Of a stretch of DNA of 60,000 bases, positions 34,142-46,409 are shown in pieces. Position 1 is the stretch's first letter. Each line of letters begins with the position of its first letter. Made by a program: the position numbers and the translations under genes. The notes beneath the pieces were generated by a model. That model searched no databases and had not been told where the DNA came from. It worked only from the letters and a program-made list of their open reading frames with translations. Origin of the DNA: Strigamia acuminata (taxonomy: Eukaryota; Arthropoda; Chilopoda; Geophilomorpha; Linotaeniidae). Location of the stretch: positions 33,756,427 to 33,816,426 of the forward strand of contig OX442315.1 in NCBI GenBank assembly GCA_949358305.1, given 5' to 3'.

Positions 34142-37100
34142 TTAATCAGTAATTTGTTGAGTAGCTTTAGTAGCGGCTATACTTGGATTATTGATCACTT
34201 CGCCTAATGATTCGAGTAGTTCTTTTCGATAATCGTCAAAATCGCCGTCGATTTCGTCGATATTTTGATGTTCGATGACCCACAATTGGCACGCGGTTTC
34301 ACGAATAAGTCGCTCGTCGTGGCTGACAATTATAACCCCTGAAAATGATTGAAAATAAATGATTTGTAATGTTTTTTTAATTTCATTTTGTAAAAAATTA
34401 TTTTATTACCGCCTTCAAAGCCGTTAATGGCGTCCGCTAAGGCATCGATTGATTCAATATCTAAATTATTCGTAGGTTCGTCCTAGATTTAATGTAATAT
34501 TAATGTATGTGGAACATAATAAACTTAATGGTTTATAAGTCTTACTAATATAACGACGTCAGGGCCGCGTAGTGAGAGCTCGCATAAAGCAACTCGTGCT
34601 TTTTGTCCGCCAGATAAATCCCGATTTTTGATGGTGTGCGCGTGACTGATCAGACCGAAGGTTCCCAATTGCTTCCTCGCTTCTTGGTAGTCCAAATTAA
34701 AAAGGCGCTAAAATTGTCATTAAAAAAGATATGAAAAATTATTTACAAAATATTGTGAAATAGCAAAATTTACCCGTAAATACTCAATAGGTGATTCTTC
34801 CAGATTCAATTGTTCACCAGAATGTTGATCAAATCTACCAATCCTCTATTTACAGGATAAAATAAACGATAATTTTTAAACCCATGTACTAATTCCAGTA
34901 TAGTTGTTAATTGTTGTATCGTTAACTCATTCATACAAGCCGTTCACAACTAAACTGGAATTAGTACAAATAACTTACCAATCTGTGATTTTTACGAACT
35001 TCGCCTTCTTGCTGTAAATAAAAAACAAAAAAATTAACGAAAAACACTATAAAAATTGTGCAATTTACTTACAGGATGTAAATCGTTGGTCAATAGTTTC
35101 AAAAATGTACTTTTCCCAACGCCATTAGGACCTACAATGGCTACCCTCGATTTCATGTCGATACCAAAGTCAAGTTTCTTAAACAATGGCGGCTGTCCCG
35201 AATACGAAAACGTTACATCTAGAGAGTCGACATTTATTTTTTACAATAAAACCGCATTAATAAATTCGTCGATCTTACTGTGTGCTCCCAAAATTGGTGG
35301 ATTTAAAGGACTCGGACTGGGGAATTTAAATTTCACGATGTATTCACGTGGTTTCTTTAATAATTCCGTCGGCCCGTTCGCATCGTCATCCGTCACTTTA
35401 GTTTTATTCTTCGCTTGCTTTCTCGTCAGCGCATCCTTCTGAGTTTTTTCCTACAAGAGATTGTATAAATTTTTATACGTATTCTATAATATTCTATTTC
35501 AATTTACAGCAGTTTTAGTGGATTTCCCCTGCGATTTCAATTCCTTCAATTTCTTTTCTTGTTTCTCAAAATCCTTCAGCTGTTCCTTTCGTTTTTGTAA
35601 AAACATCTTCTTAAACATGCCTGAAACACGAACAAATCATCCAAAACTAAACAAAAATCTGTTAAATTGATTAATTTACTGTAATTTCCTCGATAATAAA
35701 ATAATTTTTGTTGATCTAGATGTATAATATCGGTACAGACGTTGTCCAGAAAACTCTGGTCGTGAGACACAACCAGTAATGTTTTCTTCCAGCATTGAAG
35801 ATAACTAAGAAAAATAAACAAACACTTAAAATTAAATCCGAAATATTTAAAATATTTAAAAAAACTCACTTATCCAACCAAATAACAGCATTTAAATCTA
35901 AATGATTGGTAGGTTCGTCTAATAAAAGCAAACTCGGCTCCATGAAAAGCGCTCTAGAAACAAAAAAAATATTTTAAAATCACATTCATTTAATTTTATA
36001 TTTTATTATAAACCTGGCTAAAGAAACACGCATTCTCCAACCACCGGAGAAATTCCTCGTCGGTCTATCCTGCATCTCCTTGTTGAATCCAAGACCGGCT
36101 AAAATCCTCCGTGCTCGCGGTTCGGCGGAATCTGCTCCAATTGCACGTAATTCTTCGTAAACCTTTAACGGATTAATTTGCATTAAATTTCAGAAATTAA
36201 AAATAACCTTTTTCTTCGTTACTTCTTTCAATTGCTCGGTAACTTCCGTATTTCCAGCTTCCTGTTTGGCTTCCAAACTGTTCATTTCCTCCAAAAGTTT
36301 CAATCTTTTCGTGTCTGCTTTTATAACCGCGTCAATCGCCAGTGTATCATCAGCAACAATCTCTAATAATTCAAAATTTAAATAAAATAAAAGTTTTCGA
36401 CGTTAGATGTTCGATTCAAGACCTTGTTCGCACAATAACACGTCAATATTTCCCGGAATCTTCAATTCACGTGTAGCGATGTGATTAAGCAAAGTCGTTT
36501 TACCCATTCTAAAATGAAATAAATACTTCAAACAAAATTTATAAATGTTTGTACAATTAATACCCGTTGGGACCGACTAATCCATATCGCCTGTTCGCTG
36601 TAATGTTTAAATTTGCGTTGACAAACAATTCTTTTCCTCGAGCAGCGATTGAGAAATTTTCCACCTAAAAATTTAACAAAATAAAAAATTTAACAAAATA
36701 AATTTTGTAAATTTTTTTTAATGATAATACTTTTATGTCAACATCAGTTTCTCGCTGTTGCATTTTTGTCGATGATTTTTCCGCTTGAGAAACGGTGAAT
36801 TGTTCGCCTAATTGGCTCGTCCCTGAATTTTTCTTCAGTTCTTCGACCTGTCGTTGGAACTCCATTTGCTTCTTTAATTTTTTTTTGTCTTTATGAGAAA
36901 GTTTTGGCTTTTCTGTCGATAAATCTGTTTTAGATGGTTCATCTGTAGAAAGAGAATTTAAAATGAGTACATGATACCATATGGTAAAGAAAATTTTTTT
37001 TTTTTATTATTAATACCGTCTTCCATAATTTCATTTTCCACTGAATTACTCTCCGCTTCATCTTCGTTGTTTATTTCGTCAGTTTCGGCCTTATCGATAT

Positions 37101-37233
37101 CCAAATCGTCAATTTCCTCCGCTAAATCGTCCTCAATTTCATTTTTCTTAGATTTTCCACGTTTGTCCTTTTCGCTTTTCACCTTTTCGCTTTTCGGCTT
37201 CTTGTCTTCTTTGTTGGCTTTCTTTTTCGGCAT
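34142..37233 (-). CDS. ABCF1: ATP-binding cassette protein ABCF1 (translation factor ABC50)
   Basis: Sixteen exons give 698 aa, in coding order: 37017-37233, 36731-36942, 36564-36664, 36423-36508, 36208-36362, 36014-36162, 35870-35953, 35680-35804, 35508-35620, 35279-35450, 35073-35218, 34979-35011, 34774-34845, 34546-34707, 34410-34482, 34142-34338. It has two soluble ABC domains and no membrane segments. Domain 1 has Walker A GPNGMGKTT, signature [12 protein letters not shown] and Walker [13 protein letters not shown]. Domain 2 has [20 protein letters not shown] and [12 protein letters not shown]. Landmarks such as [13 protein letters not shown] and [16 protein letters not shown] identify ABCF1 among the ABCF proteins. 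The charged Lys/Glu N-terminus (about 70 aa, [12 protein letters not shown]) is shorter than in vertebrates (human about 845 aa in total). ABCF1 binds eIF2 and ribosomes and promotes initiation. The intron at 36163-36207 is only 45 nt. Confidence 0.96.
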
Positions 37234-37793
37234 TTTTTATATTGAAAATTTGAAACTAATATCCTTATTTTACCTAAACACAGTACTGTACTACTAACGT
37301 TGTGCAAAATATAAAACGTGTTGCACACCTATGACGCAAACTGTAGCCATTTTGGTTTCTCTAAAACAAGCCACGATACTCGTTAACAACCAACAACTAA
37401 ACAAACAAAACGTTTACTTTATATATTGAAATCTCCTTTTCAGTATTTAATATAAAATTAACATTCCCAAATAATTAACTTTAAAATTTACTTTGATTTT
37501 ACAAAATTATAAATGATTGCCGTTATATTTCGTTCGGGATTTCGTCTCGCGTTTTAAACCGAACAACAGACCGCTTCTCTCTACCGACAAAATCAACGAA
37601 ACACAATTTTAAATTGTCGACGTCATCATCATAAAAACAATCGCAAAAAATATTATTAAATATTGACGAAATAAAAAAATGACTTCAAATTTCATTTTTT
37701 AAAACCAGAAAAAGAAAAAAGAATAAAGCGCACACCATACGAACACAATTTAAATCACAGGCTGAATCTCGCTATGAGTGGGAGTGGATCATC
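37234..37793. promoter_or_regulatory. divergent promoter region of ABCF1 (-) and SCAI (+)
   Basis: The two start codons face away from each other across 560 nt. The segment contains CRE-like GACGTCATC at about 37,619, TGACGCAA at about 37,333 and GCCATTTTGG at about 37,348. No exon is recognised. A shared promoter is inferred from geometry. Confidence 0.5.
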
Positions 37794-37797
37794 ATGA
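37774..37797 (+). other. 7-codon uORF overlapping the SCAI start (ATGA)
   Basis: ATG at 37,774 opens MSGSGSS and stops at TGA 37,795-37,797, which overlaps the main start ATG 37,794-37,796 as ATGA. Termination-reinitiation could couple the two frames if the 5' end lies upstream of 37,774. Confidence 0.5.
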
Positions 37798-40700
37798 CGG
37801 ATCTGGATGATCATGAGCGAAAAATTGTGAATGAATTTTGCCATTTATTAGAAAAATCCAAGCAGCTATTTAACGGTCTAAGGCAAGTATTTAATAATAT
37901 CGTTACATCCTTCGATAGTTGATACAAACATGGACGAAATGGCGAATTTAAGCCACAAGACGAGTTGGGCGCCACCACCCTTTCGTATTCATCGAGACGA
38001 AATAAACGAATTTACCGCCAATTTCTTGTTTAAATCTTCGCAAGATCATCGCAAAACATCTTCCAAAATATTTCTCAAAGTGATTCCATCAACATCTATT
38101 GAAAAATAACGCAGAAAACGATTTCTTATCTCAAATTGACCCCCTTAAATTTAGGGGTGAAGCTTCCTTTACCGACAATGTGACGTAATCTAAGACCAAA
38201 TTCCATTTGAAAAACTCACAAATCAAAATAAATAAAAAATTAATATTGTTTTTATTATTCATATCTTCAAGCAGAGATCTTCCTCAATACGGTCACAAAC
38301 AGTGGCAGGCTTATTTTAGCAGAACCTTTGATATTTACACTAAATTATGGAAATTCCAGCAGCAACACAGGTAAAAACAACCTTAATTTAACCCTAATTT
38401 TACCTAAATCCATTCATTACCTTTCCAGGCAAGCTTTAGACACCAAATACGGGCTAAAACGGTGGCAAATTGGCGAAATTGCATCGAAAATAGGACAGCT
38501 TTATTATCATTATTAGTAAACAACACTTTTTTAAAAATATAACTTAATATTGATTTTGTTGCGATAGTCTCAGAACCAGCGAAACGAATTACTTGAACGA
38601 AGCCTTTTCTTTTTATTCTGCAATTCGTGCTCGAGCATATTACTCAAAAGCAAATAAGGAGGATAGGTAACTATTCTAGGACGCGAATTGACGCTTTTCT
38701 GCGCATTATCCATCTGTAAACAACATGCATATATACATTCTGTTTCCTTATTCTACGGTCTCAGCAGGTCTGATCTGATGGTAAAGAAATTACGGTACTA
38801 CGCGCGATTCATCGTCGTCTGTTTACTGCTAAAGAAAATGAAATTAGTCAGGGATCTAGTCAGGGTGAGATAAACATCAAACACCGGAAACGCTCTAATA
38901 GAATATTTTTAGACGTTTTGTTTAGTCGTTTACTTCAATTTAGATGTCGACAGTGTTGTATCTCGTTCACTAAATTGTGAATTAGTTCAAGTTCGCGTTC
39001 ATGACCATGTGAATGAGTTTGCGTGAATAAGTTCAAGTTCACGTTCATTTTTCAGATTTTTTTTTAGAAATTAAAATGTTTTTTGTTACATTTTGTGGAT
39101 TGAAGATGACAAACAAACACTTTTTTTTAGTAAAGCAGTCGTTTTCATCGCTTTCATGGCTGTTTTCGTTGTAAAAAGTGATTAGAAATGAATGTTTTGA
39201 TGACGAAAACGTCATGTAAACATTTTTGCAACGTTTTCATCATCAAACATGGTGAACGTGAACTTCGTTCAAGTTGAATCCTAAAAGTCAATGAAGTTTG
39301 AATTTTGAACTTCGTTCACGACCACGAACTATTAGTTTGCGTTCGATACAACACTGGATCTGGAATATTGAGTTCTTTTAGAGCATTTCTGGCAATCCAA
39401 TAAAATTTTATTTTTATTTATTTATTTGTATTAATTTTAGGAATTAGCCAAACAAATAGATGATTACACTGCCACTTACGAACCTGAGGATCAACTGGAA
39501 TGGTCGCTTGTTTTAGCCGAGATCAAAGCATTTATTGAGGCCGATAACAAAGTTAACATAATCGATAACGATTCAACATCAGTTATACTGAGTCATAGAT
39601 TAGGCCCACTGAGTTCGCCTACTATGGAAAAGACTCCTGTGATGACGCTTACGCTACAAGAAATTCTCATTGTGGGCAACTGTACCGACCAAGTACGTTT
39701 CGACCTGTGTTAATTACAGAAATTGATGGAATTATTGATTGATTTATTCGTTTTCTTGTAGGTTAAATTTAGTGAACTTACTCTAGATATGTTTCGGATG
39801 CTGCAGTCGCTAGAAAGGGAGCCGCAAGAAGATGTGAATCAGATTTACGACGCTTCGCCCGCGCCGGGACGGATGCCATTTGTAACTCGGATGTATTTCA
39901 ATTTAAATTAATAATTCAAAAAGGTAACATTGAAACAGGAAAATGGGGACCGTGATCGACCGGTCAAGCGAGAAAATCCGCATAAATATCTTCTATACAA
40001 GCCGACTTTCAGTCAGTTGATGGTTTTTTTGGCGTCTGGGTTCAAGGAACTGCCAGCGAATGGAACAATGTTGTTGTATATTTCGGCGGAGGGATGTGTA
40101 AGCAATACCAAACAAGCGAGAGATGATGGTGTGTGGAATTGATTAATTATTTTTTTTTTAAATTGATTAATTAGATGTAATTTGATTTTTAGTGGTGTCG
40201 GCGGCGTATGATTTAGGTGGCGTCATTACTAACACTAAAAGGGAGTCTGATCATCCTAATAAACGCACTGGGCATGTCAAAGATATGCATTGGTACGTTT
40301 CACTTTGATTTGATTTTGGTTTTGTGTTTGTTTTTGAAATGAAATTATTTGTTGTTGTTTTTTTTTTTTTAGTTTATATCCTGGGGATTTGTTTCCATTT
40401 ACAAGGAAACCACTTTTTATCATTATAGATAGTGATAACAGCCATGTGTTTCAGGTAAAATGAATCATTCAATTGTGTAAATACTATATGGTGCAGCTGT
40501 ATTTGGAAGCACAAAAAAATGGGAATGAATTGTTATTGCTCTGGAAATTATTTTCCTCAAAAATCATCAAAATTTATCATTTTTTAATGTTTTTAATGGA
40601 AATTTATCATTTTTTAATGTTTTTAATGGAAATTTATCATTTTTTAATGTTTTTAATGGAAATTTATCATTTTTTAATGTTTTTAATGGAAATTTATCAT

Positions 40701-42325
40701 TTTTTAATGTTTTTAATGGAAATTTATCATTTCTTAATGTGTTTAATGGAAATTTATCATTTTTTAATGGAAATTCATCATTTTTTCATGAAAATTCCTC
40801 AATTTTTTCACAGAAATTCATCATTTTTTCATGAAAATTCCTCAATTTTTTCATGAAAATTCCTCAATTTTTTCATGAAAATTCCTCAATTTTTTCATGA
40901 AAATTCCTCAATTTTTTCATGAAAATTCCTCAATTTTTTCATGAAAATTCCTCAATTTTTTCACAGAAATTCATCATTTTTTCCAAAAAAAAATATTCTT
41001 TTAAAAAAAAAATATTCTTTTTAAAAAAAAGTATTCTTTTTAAAAAAAAATTTCCAATAGAAACAAATTTTTTTTAAGAAAAAACTTTATTTTTCCGAAA
41101 AATCATAAATTTAATCATAAAAAATCATGAAAATTCATCAATTCTCCCAAAAGATCATGAAAAATCATCAATTTTCCCATAAAACTGAATTGAAATTGAC
41201 TATTTTCTCAGGAGTTTATTATGATTTTTCTCAGGGCCCCTTAATTTGTAGTTAGGCTTTTATTAACGATGAATAATTAATCCACATTTTACAAATTCAC
41301 AGCATATCCCGCAGTATTTCGGTCAAGCATTAGTCGTACTGATGTCAGCAGAAAAAATACCTTCCACTTTTTCAGGTAGTGTATGCCAATAAATAAATGT
41401 GAAATATTTGCATTTAACAATTAAATGGTTTTCCTTTTAGATCCACAGCGAAAAGGGAGCCTTTTCACATTATTTCTTCACAGTCCACTTACAGCTCTAT
41501 GCTACGTGTGCAACATCGTCGAGATCCAGAAGGCGCTTTGGGACAAATGCCAAGCGCATATCAGTCGCTTCCTATCTGAAGCAGCCCGCTTGATCTCGAG
41601 ATCACGTAACATTGGTCTGAATTTCACAACATTTCTTATTTCTCTCTTATTAATTCTTCTCCCCGTCTGTCCCATTTAGATTTATCGTATTTGGCATTTT
41701 GTGGCGATGATTTTTTACGGCTTTTAATTTTGAGATTCGCTTTTTGTCATGTGACATTGCGGTTGCACAGAAGTTTTAAAGTAGAATAATTATTTTATAA
41801 AACTTTAGGGATATTCAGAAATTATTTTGAAAAAAAAAAATAATAATAATAATTATTATTATTTTCGGCAAACCGATAAACTCAGAAATCAGAATTTTTT
41901 AAGTTAAAAATTGAATCTAAACTCTGAAAATTGGATTTCTTCAGAAATTTTAAAGTTAAAAATTGAATTCAAACATTAAAAATTGAATTCAAACATTAAA
42001 AATTGAATTTAAACATTAAAAATTGAATTCAAAAATTAAAAATTAAATTCAAACATTAAAAATTGAATTTAACCATTAAAAATTGAATTTATTAATTTTT
42101 TGACATCCAATCTGGCAAAACATATTCTGAATAACCCTATTAATTGCCTCCGCTAAACGCACTAATGAATTTCTTGCACAGGGTCGCAGTTATTATCCAA
42201 AGTCGCACCCACCAATTCCCGAAGGAGAAATGCTCGAACATCCATCACTTCAACGAACACTCTTGGAATTAGCGACGATTTTGGACGTGAGGAACTACTT
42301 TCACGAACCAAGCGAAGTGGATTGA
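37794..42325 (+). CDS. SCAI: SCAI, suppressor of cancer cell invasion
   Basis: Fourteen exons give 567 aa: 37794-37882, 38275-38370, 38429-38515, 38568-38666, 38768-38864, 39441-39692, 39762-39881, 39939-40128, 40193-40292, 40373-40454, 41303-41375, 41441-41614, 41680-41780, 42182-42325. SCAI is a nuclear protein that represses MRTF/SRF transcription and, in mammals, acts at DNA breaks. Diagnostic blocks are EFCHLLEKSKQLFNGLR, GLKRWQIGEIASKIGQLYYH, VKKLRYYARFIVVCLLL, ENPHKYLLYKPTFSQL, PFTRKPLFIII and the C-terminal LELATILDVRN. No enzymatic motif is present. Human SCAI is about 606 aa. Intron 1 uses a GC donor (AG|GCAAGT), the accepted minor form; the protein match on both sides fixes it. Introns 5, 10 and 13 hold a MITE and minisatellites. 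The junctions around 39,881 and 40,128 lie in the least conserved part and are the least certain. Confidence 0.95.
38951..39356. mobile_element. 406-bp hAT-like MITE in SCAI intron 5
   Basis: TIRs CAGTGTTGTATCTCGTTCAC and, reversed, CAGTGTTGTATCGAACGC bound the element. The flanks GATGTCGA and GATCTGGA agree at six of eight positions as a decayed 8-bp duplication. Subterminal AGTTCAAGTTC and GAACGTGAAC words repeat in both orientations. There is no transposase frame. Confidence 0.85.
40565..40985 (+). repeat. minisatellite in SCAI intron 10 (30-nt then 22-nt units)
   Basis: About seven copies of a 30-nt unit (ATTTATCATTTTTTAATG + TTTTTAATGGAA) are followed from about 40,790 by copies of the 22-nt TCAATTTTTTCATGAAAATTCC. 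The 30-nt part gives an artificial frame repeating MEIYHFLMFL. Confidence 0.9.
41940..42095 (+). repeat. 20-nt minisatellite in SCAI intron 13
   Basis: About eight copies of AAAAATTGAATTCAAACATT. It ends about 90 nt before the last SCAI exon. Confidence 0.9.
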
Positions 42326-45150
42326 TGTAACAGAGCTTAATTTGACATTTACTCGGAGGTTTCTTCTACCTCCCATCATTTTGCTAGTCTTTGGTTTGGT
42401 TGTATTGGGAGCAATTCAGTACAGAGCTGTTATTACTTTATAAAAAAAGAAAAAACAAAAATTTAATTTCCCATCATCAATCCAGGGACCTTATTTGTGA
42501 TGACAGGGGTGTGGTACTCAGCATCCCTCACTAATTACGCTTAATTTTTACGTGCCTACACTGAGAAAAATAAATATCGAGGAATTAATAATGGATGATG
42601 ATGACAATAGATCAATTTAACACTCACATTTAGCTTTAGAGCAAAGATAATTATTCTTATATACAATTTTTTGAAAAAATATGTAAATCTTGAGCTTGTC
42701 AAACTCCCGCTCTAGTCATATTTAGCGTGTAAGTAAAGTAAAGTACCGTAAATAGGTTTAATAAGACATTTTGTTTCGCTTTCCGCTGTTAGGCTTATGT
42801 GCTGAGCTGCTCCCGGTAAACAAACTCAGCAAATGGCCGTTGGTTCGAGGCATTACGTATTACTTTTACCGTTTTTAATTGATAAAATTCCCAATTTCTT
42901 GTATGGACTTATCAGTATTATACGTTTAACCTTTTACTTGAAATTCTAAGCTAAAAAAAGCCCTTTATTCCCTTTACCTAACTAAAGAATGAGCAGACGA
43001 AAACGTATCAAGATAACAAAAACCATTTATATATAAATATATTTCGAAGGATAAAATTTTAACGTACGATGTACGGCGTTACTGTACTACGACTTTACAG
43101 TTACAGTAGTTGAACAATGAATTAATTCTTTAATGGAAATAACATTTTAGCTTACTTTTCAAGCTACTGTAGAATTAGCGTTCGATTACTGCCTAAATAA
43201 TGTATTTTACATGAGTCAATTTGCGTTTTCGCACGTAATCTAATCATTTATTTTTTATTTTCACTTTTTTTTGCATAAATCTCAGTTAGCCGAGGAGGTT
43301 CTCAGCAAAAAGCGAAATTACGAGCAAAGACCAACAAAATGGCGTCATGTTGCAAACGGTGCGGTCCGATCATTTCGTTGCCGGTCATTTCACAACAAAA
43401 TACTCGTTAGATTCATTTCTTTTACTCCGAATTGCTTTGCGTGGTCCAGTTAAGGCACAGTGCATTAACAATTCTGTTAGACAGAATAATCGGTGACGAA
43501 ATGAATCGACTTCTTTGTGGCAGGTACTTTTACTTTATGAAAACTTCGGTTAGAGTGTAAGCTGTGTGCTCGGGACAAGTTAGGTGCGGCCTAAACCCAA
43601 CCAATCCCCAGGTTCAGACTATTATTTCTTCTCATTAACCGCACATGCTCGCTAAAATCGTCCCTGCAATTTCAAGAACGTTTGTAAACGTTTCACAACA
43701 TTAATGAAACTGCAGCGATTTTTTGCTGGTGTTTCCCGCTCTCTAGCGGGAATTATTAAAATTTAAGTGGGAACTGGGAAAAAACAATCCAGATGCCACA
43801 ATTGGCCACAAAATCAATATTTCCAACAAAATTAAACAACTTATTGCAAATCAGGACATTCTGGGTCCCGTCGTATCTCCGGACCACACAGCATACACAC
43901 TAACGTACTTGTAAATATATCGTAACAAATATAGCAGAGCAAATTCGGTAGCCTTCCACTGTATATCACTGACCAAAAATGGCGACAACTTTGATCGCTG
44001 CATTTGCTATTCTCTGCTACGTGAAGACATTTATGTTATTCATGATGTTATTTAGAATTTTAAACTGCTTGCCTCGATCTAATTTCAAAAATGGTAGCCA
44101 ATTTAGTCTGTTTTCAGTCGCAGTAGGCATGCGCACGGCATTTAAACAACAAAATCTTTCACTGACGTGTTTGATCATTATTTGCTCATATATTTTCTTC
44201 ATAATTATAAGGAAAAGGTACCTGCTGCAAACTTTATTGGCTGTTGCATAATTTCCCTGGTTTAACTGTATGTGGGAACCTAGGCTTAGATTTAGAGCTC
44301 GTTTTGACAAAACCTGATAGCAAACTGAAAATTTCATTCGGCAAACATTAAAATTGGTACATGCGATACCCTAACGTCGCCATTAAGATTAGAAAAGCAA
44401 ACCGAACTGAGATTTGTGCAAGAGCAACAAATTCTAGTCATTTTAGATTTACTTAGCTAAGCTATTTTTGTTTTTAAATCTTTAACTAATTTCCAAAGGA
44501 TAATAAACGATAATAATTAATTATGTAAAGAGAAACTTATTGGCAATAGAAGGAATTGCAATTAAATCAAATACTAAAAATGTATATTACGAACTGCATG
44601 ATAAGCAATGTAAGTTATAACAAGTGCAAGTTGATTCACCTTCTTTTTCCTTGACATTTCTTTCCAATTACACTAGGGGTGTCGAACTTATGTTGACAAT
44701 AATGTTTATTTTAAATGGAGAAATGTGCTAAACTAAATTGTACCGAACAACAAATTAAATAAACACGTTAAATGCTGTTTGTTACTGTACAGAAAACAAT
44801 TCAATCTATTTGAAGGGAAATAAGAACTAAGACACAGCATTGCCTTCCAACTTGAACACCCCTATTTAAATATGTAGATTTATTTGGAATTGAAACAGGA
44901 TGAGTTTGATGCACATTGTAAATAATACAAATGTAAGCAGCATTATAAAGCTGAACAATATTTATAACATGCGCTTAATCTATTCATGCATTGCTCAATT
45001 CTATCCGAAATTGTCTGTTAATTAAACCAATTGCCAACAGTTATTTTACTCGCTTGGAACTCTGATCTTATAATTCAAACCCCATTACAACCACCAGGTA
45101 GCGTAACAACTTATTAATGGCCCTTCTAAATAAATTTCAACAAAATGGAG
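42326..45150. other. SCAI 3' flank and intergenic DNA
   Basis: AATAAA at 42,569 is the first good poly(A) signal after SCAI. The stretch 42,730-43,900 is single-copy with no frame I can assign. A fragment of the 'CATGCGCAC' repeat (44,020-44,165) accounts for most of the 90-codon frame at 43,979-44,251. The rest is AT-rich. Confidence 0.4.
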
Positions 45151-45785
45151 AAAATTTTGGTAAATTTAAAAGAACAATTGAGAGATTTTGGTAAATTTAA
45201 AAGAACAATTGAGAGATTTTGGTAAATTTAAAAGAACAATTGAGAGATTTTGGTAAATTAAAAAGAACAATTGAGAAATTTTAATAAAATTCGAGAAATT
45301 TTGGTAAATTTAAAAGAACAATTGAGAAATTTTAATTAAACCAAGCAATTTCCATCAAATTTTGTAAATGTCAACAAATATGAGACATTTTTGTAGAATT
45401 TAATAAAATTTGAGAACTTTTTGTAGAATTTCAATAATATTTGACAAATTTTTGTTGAATTTCAATAAAATTTGACAATTTTTTGTTGAATTTCAATAAA
45501 ATTTGACAATTTTTTGTTGAATTTCAATAAAATTTGACAATTTTTAATTGAATTTCAATAAAATTTGACAATTTTTTGTTGAATTTCAATAAAATTTGAC
45601 AATTTTTTGTTGAATTTCAATAAAATTTGACAATTTTTTGTAGAATTTCAATAAAATTTGACAATTTTTTGTAGAATTTCAATAAAATTTGACAATTTTT
45701 TGTTGAATTTTAATAACATTTGACAATTTTTAATTAAATTTCAATAAAATCTGACAATTTTTAATCGCATTTCAATCAAATCAAA
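45150..45785. repeat. two adjacent 31-nt minisatellites
   Basis: From 45,153 to about 45,345 the unit is TTTTGGTAAATTTAAAAGAA + CAATTGAGAGA. From about 45,395 to 45,780 it is AAAATTTGACAATTTTTTGT + TGAATTTCAAT. Both units are 31 nt long although their sequences differ. Confidence 0.9.
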
Positions 45786-46409
45786 TTATTAACAAATACG
45801 GTCACAATTGTTCAAAAAATGACAAATTTGGGCCCCATGTTGTTGTTACGCCCACCAAATCCACCCAAAAAATTAAAAAAAAAGCAAAAAATCACTCGGT
45901 AGCTCTTGTTTGTACAGATGCTAATCTCTTGGTAAAATTCAATAGTTAACAATTATCAATTATGTATTTTTCAAATGCTGTAGCTTTATTTCTGTTAAAA
46001 ATAATAAGATGACCTTTTATTTTGTCGTCATTTCCTCAACAAATTCACAGTGCTTCCATGATTTGGATAAGAAATTTTCTCATTACAAGCTACAACAACT
46101 AAATTACTCAACTTGAACAAAATATTCATTTTCAATATTAATTTTTACTAATTGCTTATAATTCAACAGAAACTGTGTGTGCAGCTTAAACCGATTTCTC
46201 TGATCAATTTTTTTGCTTGCAAACCTCATTTTCAAGGCCAGAAAATAGAAATATCAGAACAATTCACTTTTTGTGCCCAAAGATTAATTACACCTTTCAA
46301 TTTAAACTGATTTTTCTTTTTAAATTCTATTTCTTCCCCTGTACAAAATTTTAAAGAAAAAAAAAAAAACAAACAAATATAACCGGGTTTACTCCGCTCC
46401 CCCTCTCGA
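45786..46409. other. BAG6 3' flank
   Basis: AT-rich. TTTATT at 45,985-45,990 is a possible minus-strand poly(A) signal about 420 nt past the BAG6 stop. No gene is seen. Confidence 0.4.

Noticed and set aside
40565-40985. CRISPR-like regular repeats
   Set aside because: The units are directly abutting with no unique spacers, inside an animal intron. It is a minisatellite.
43979-44251. 90-codon hydrophobic ORF
   Set aside because: It largely coincides with a copy of the 'CATGCGCAC' repeat found at three other sites.
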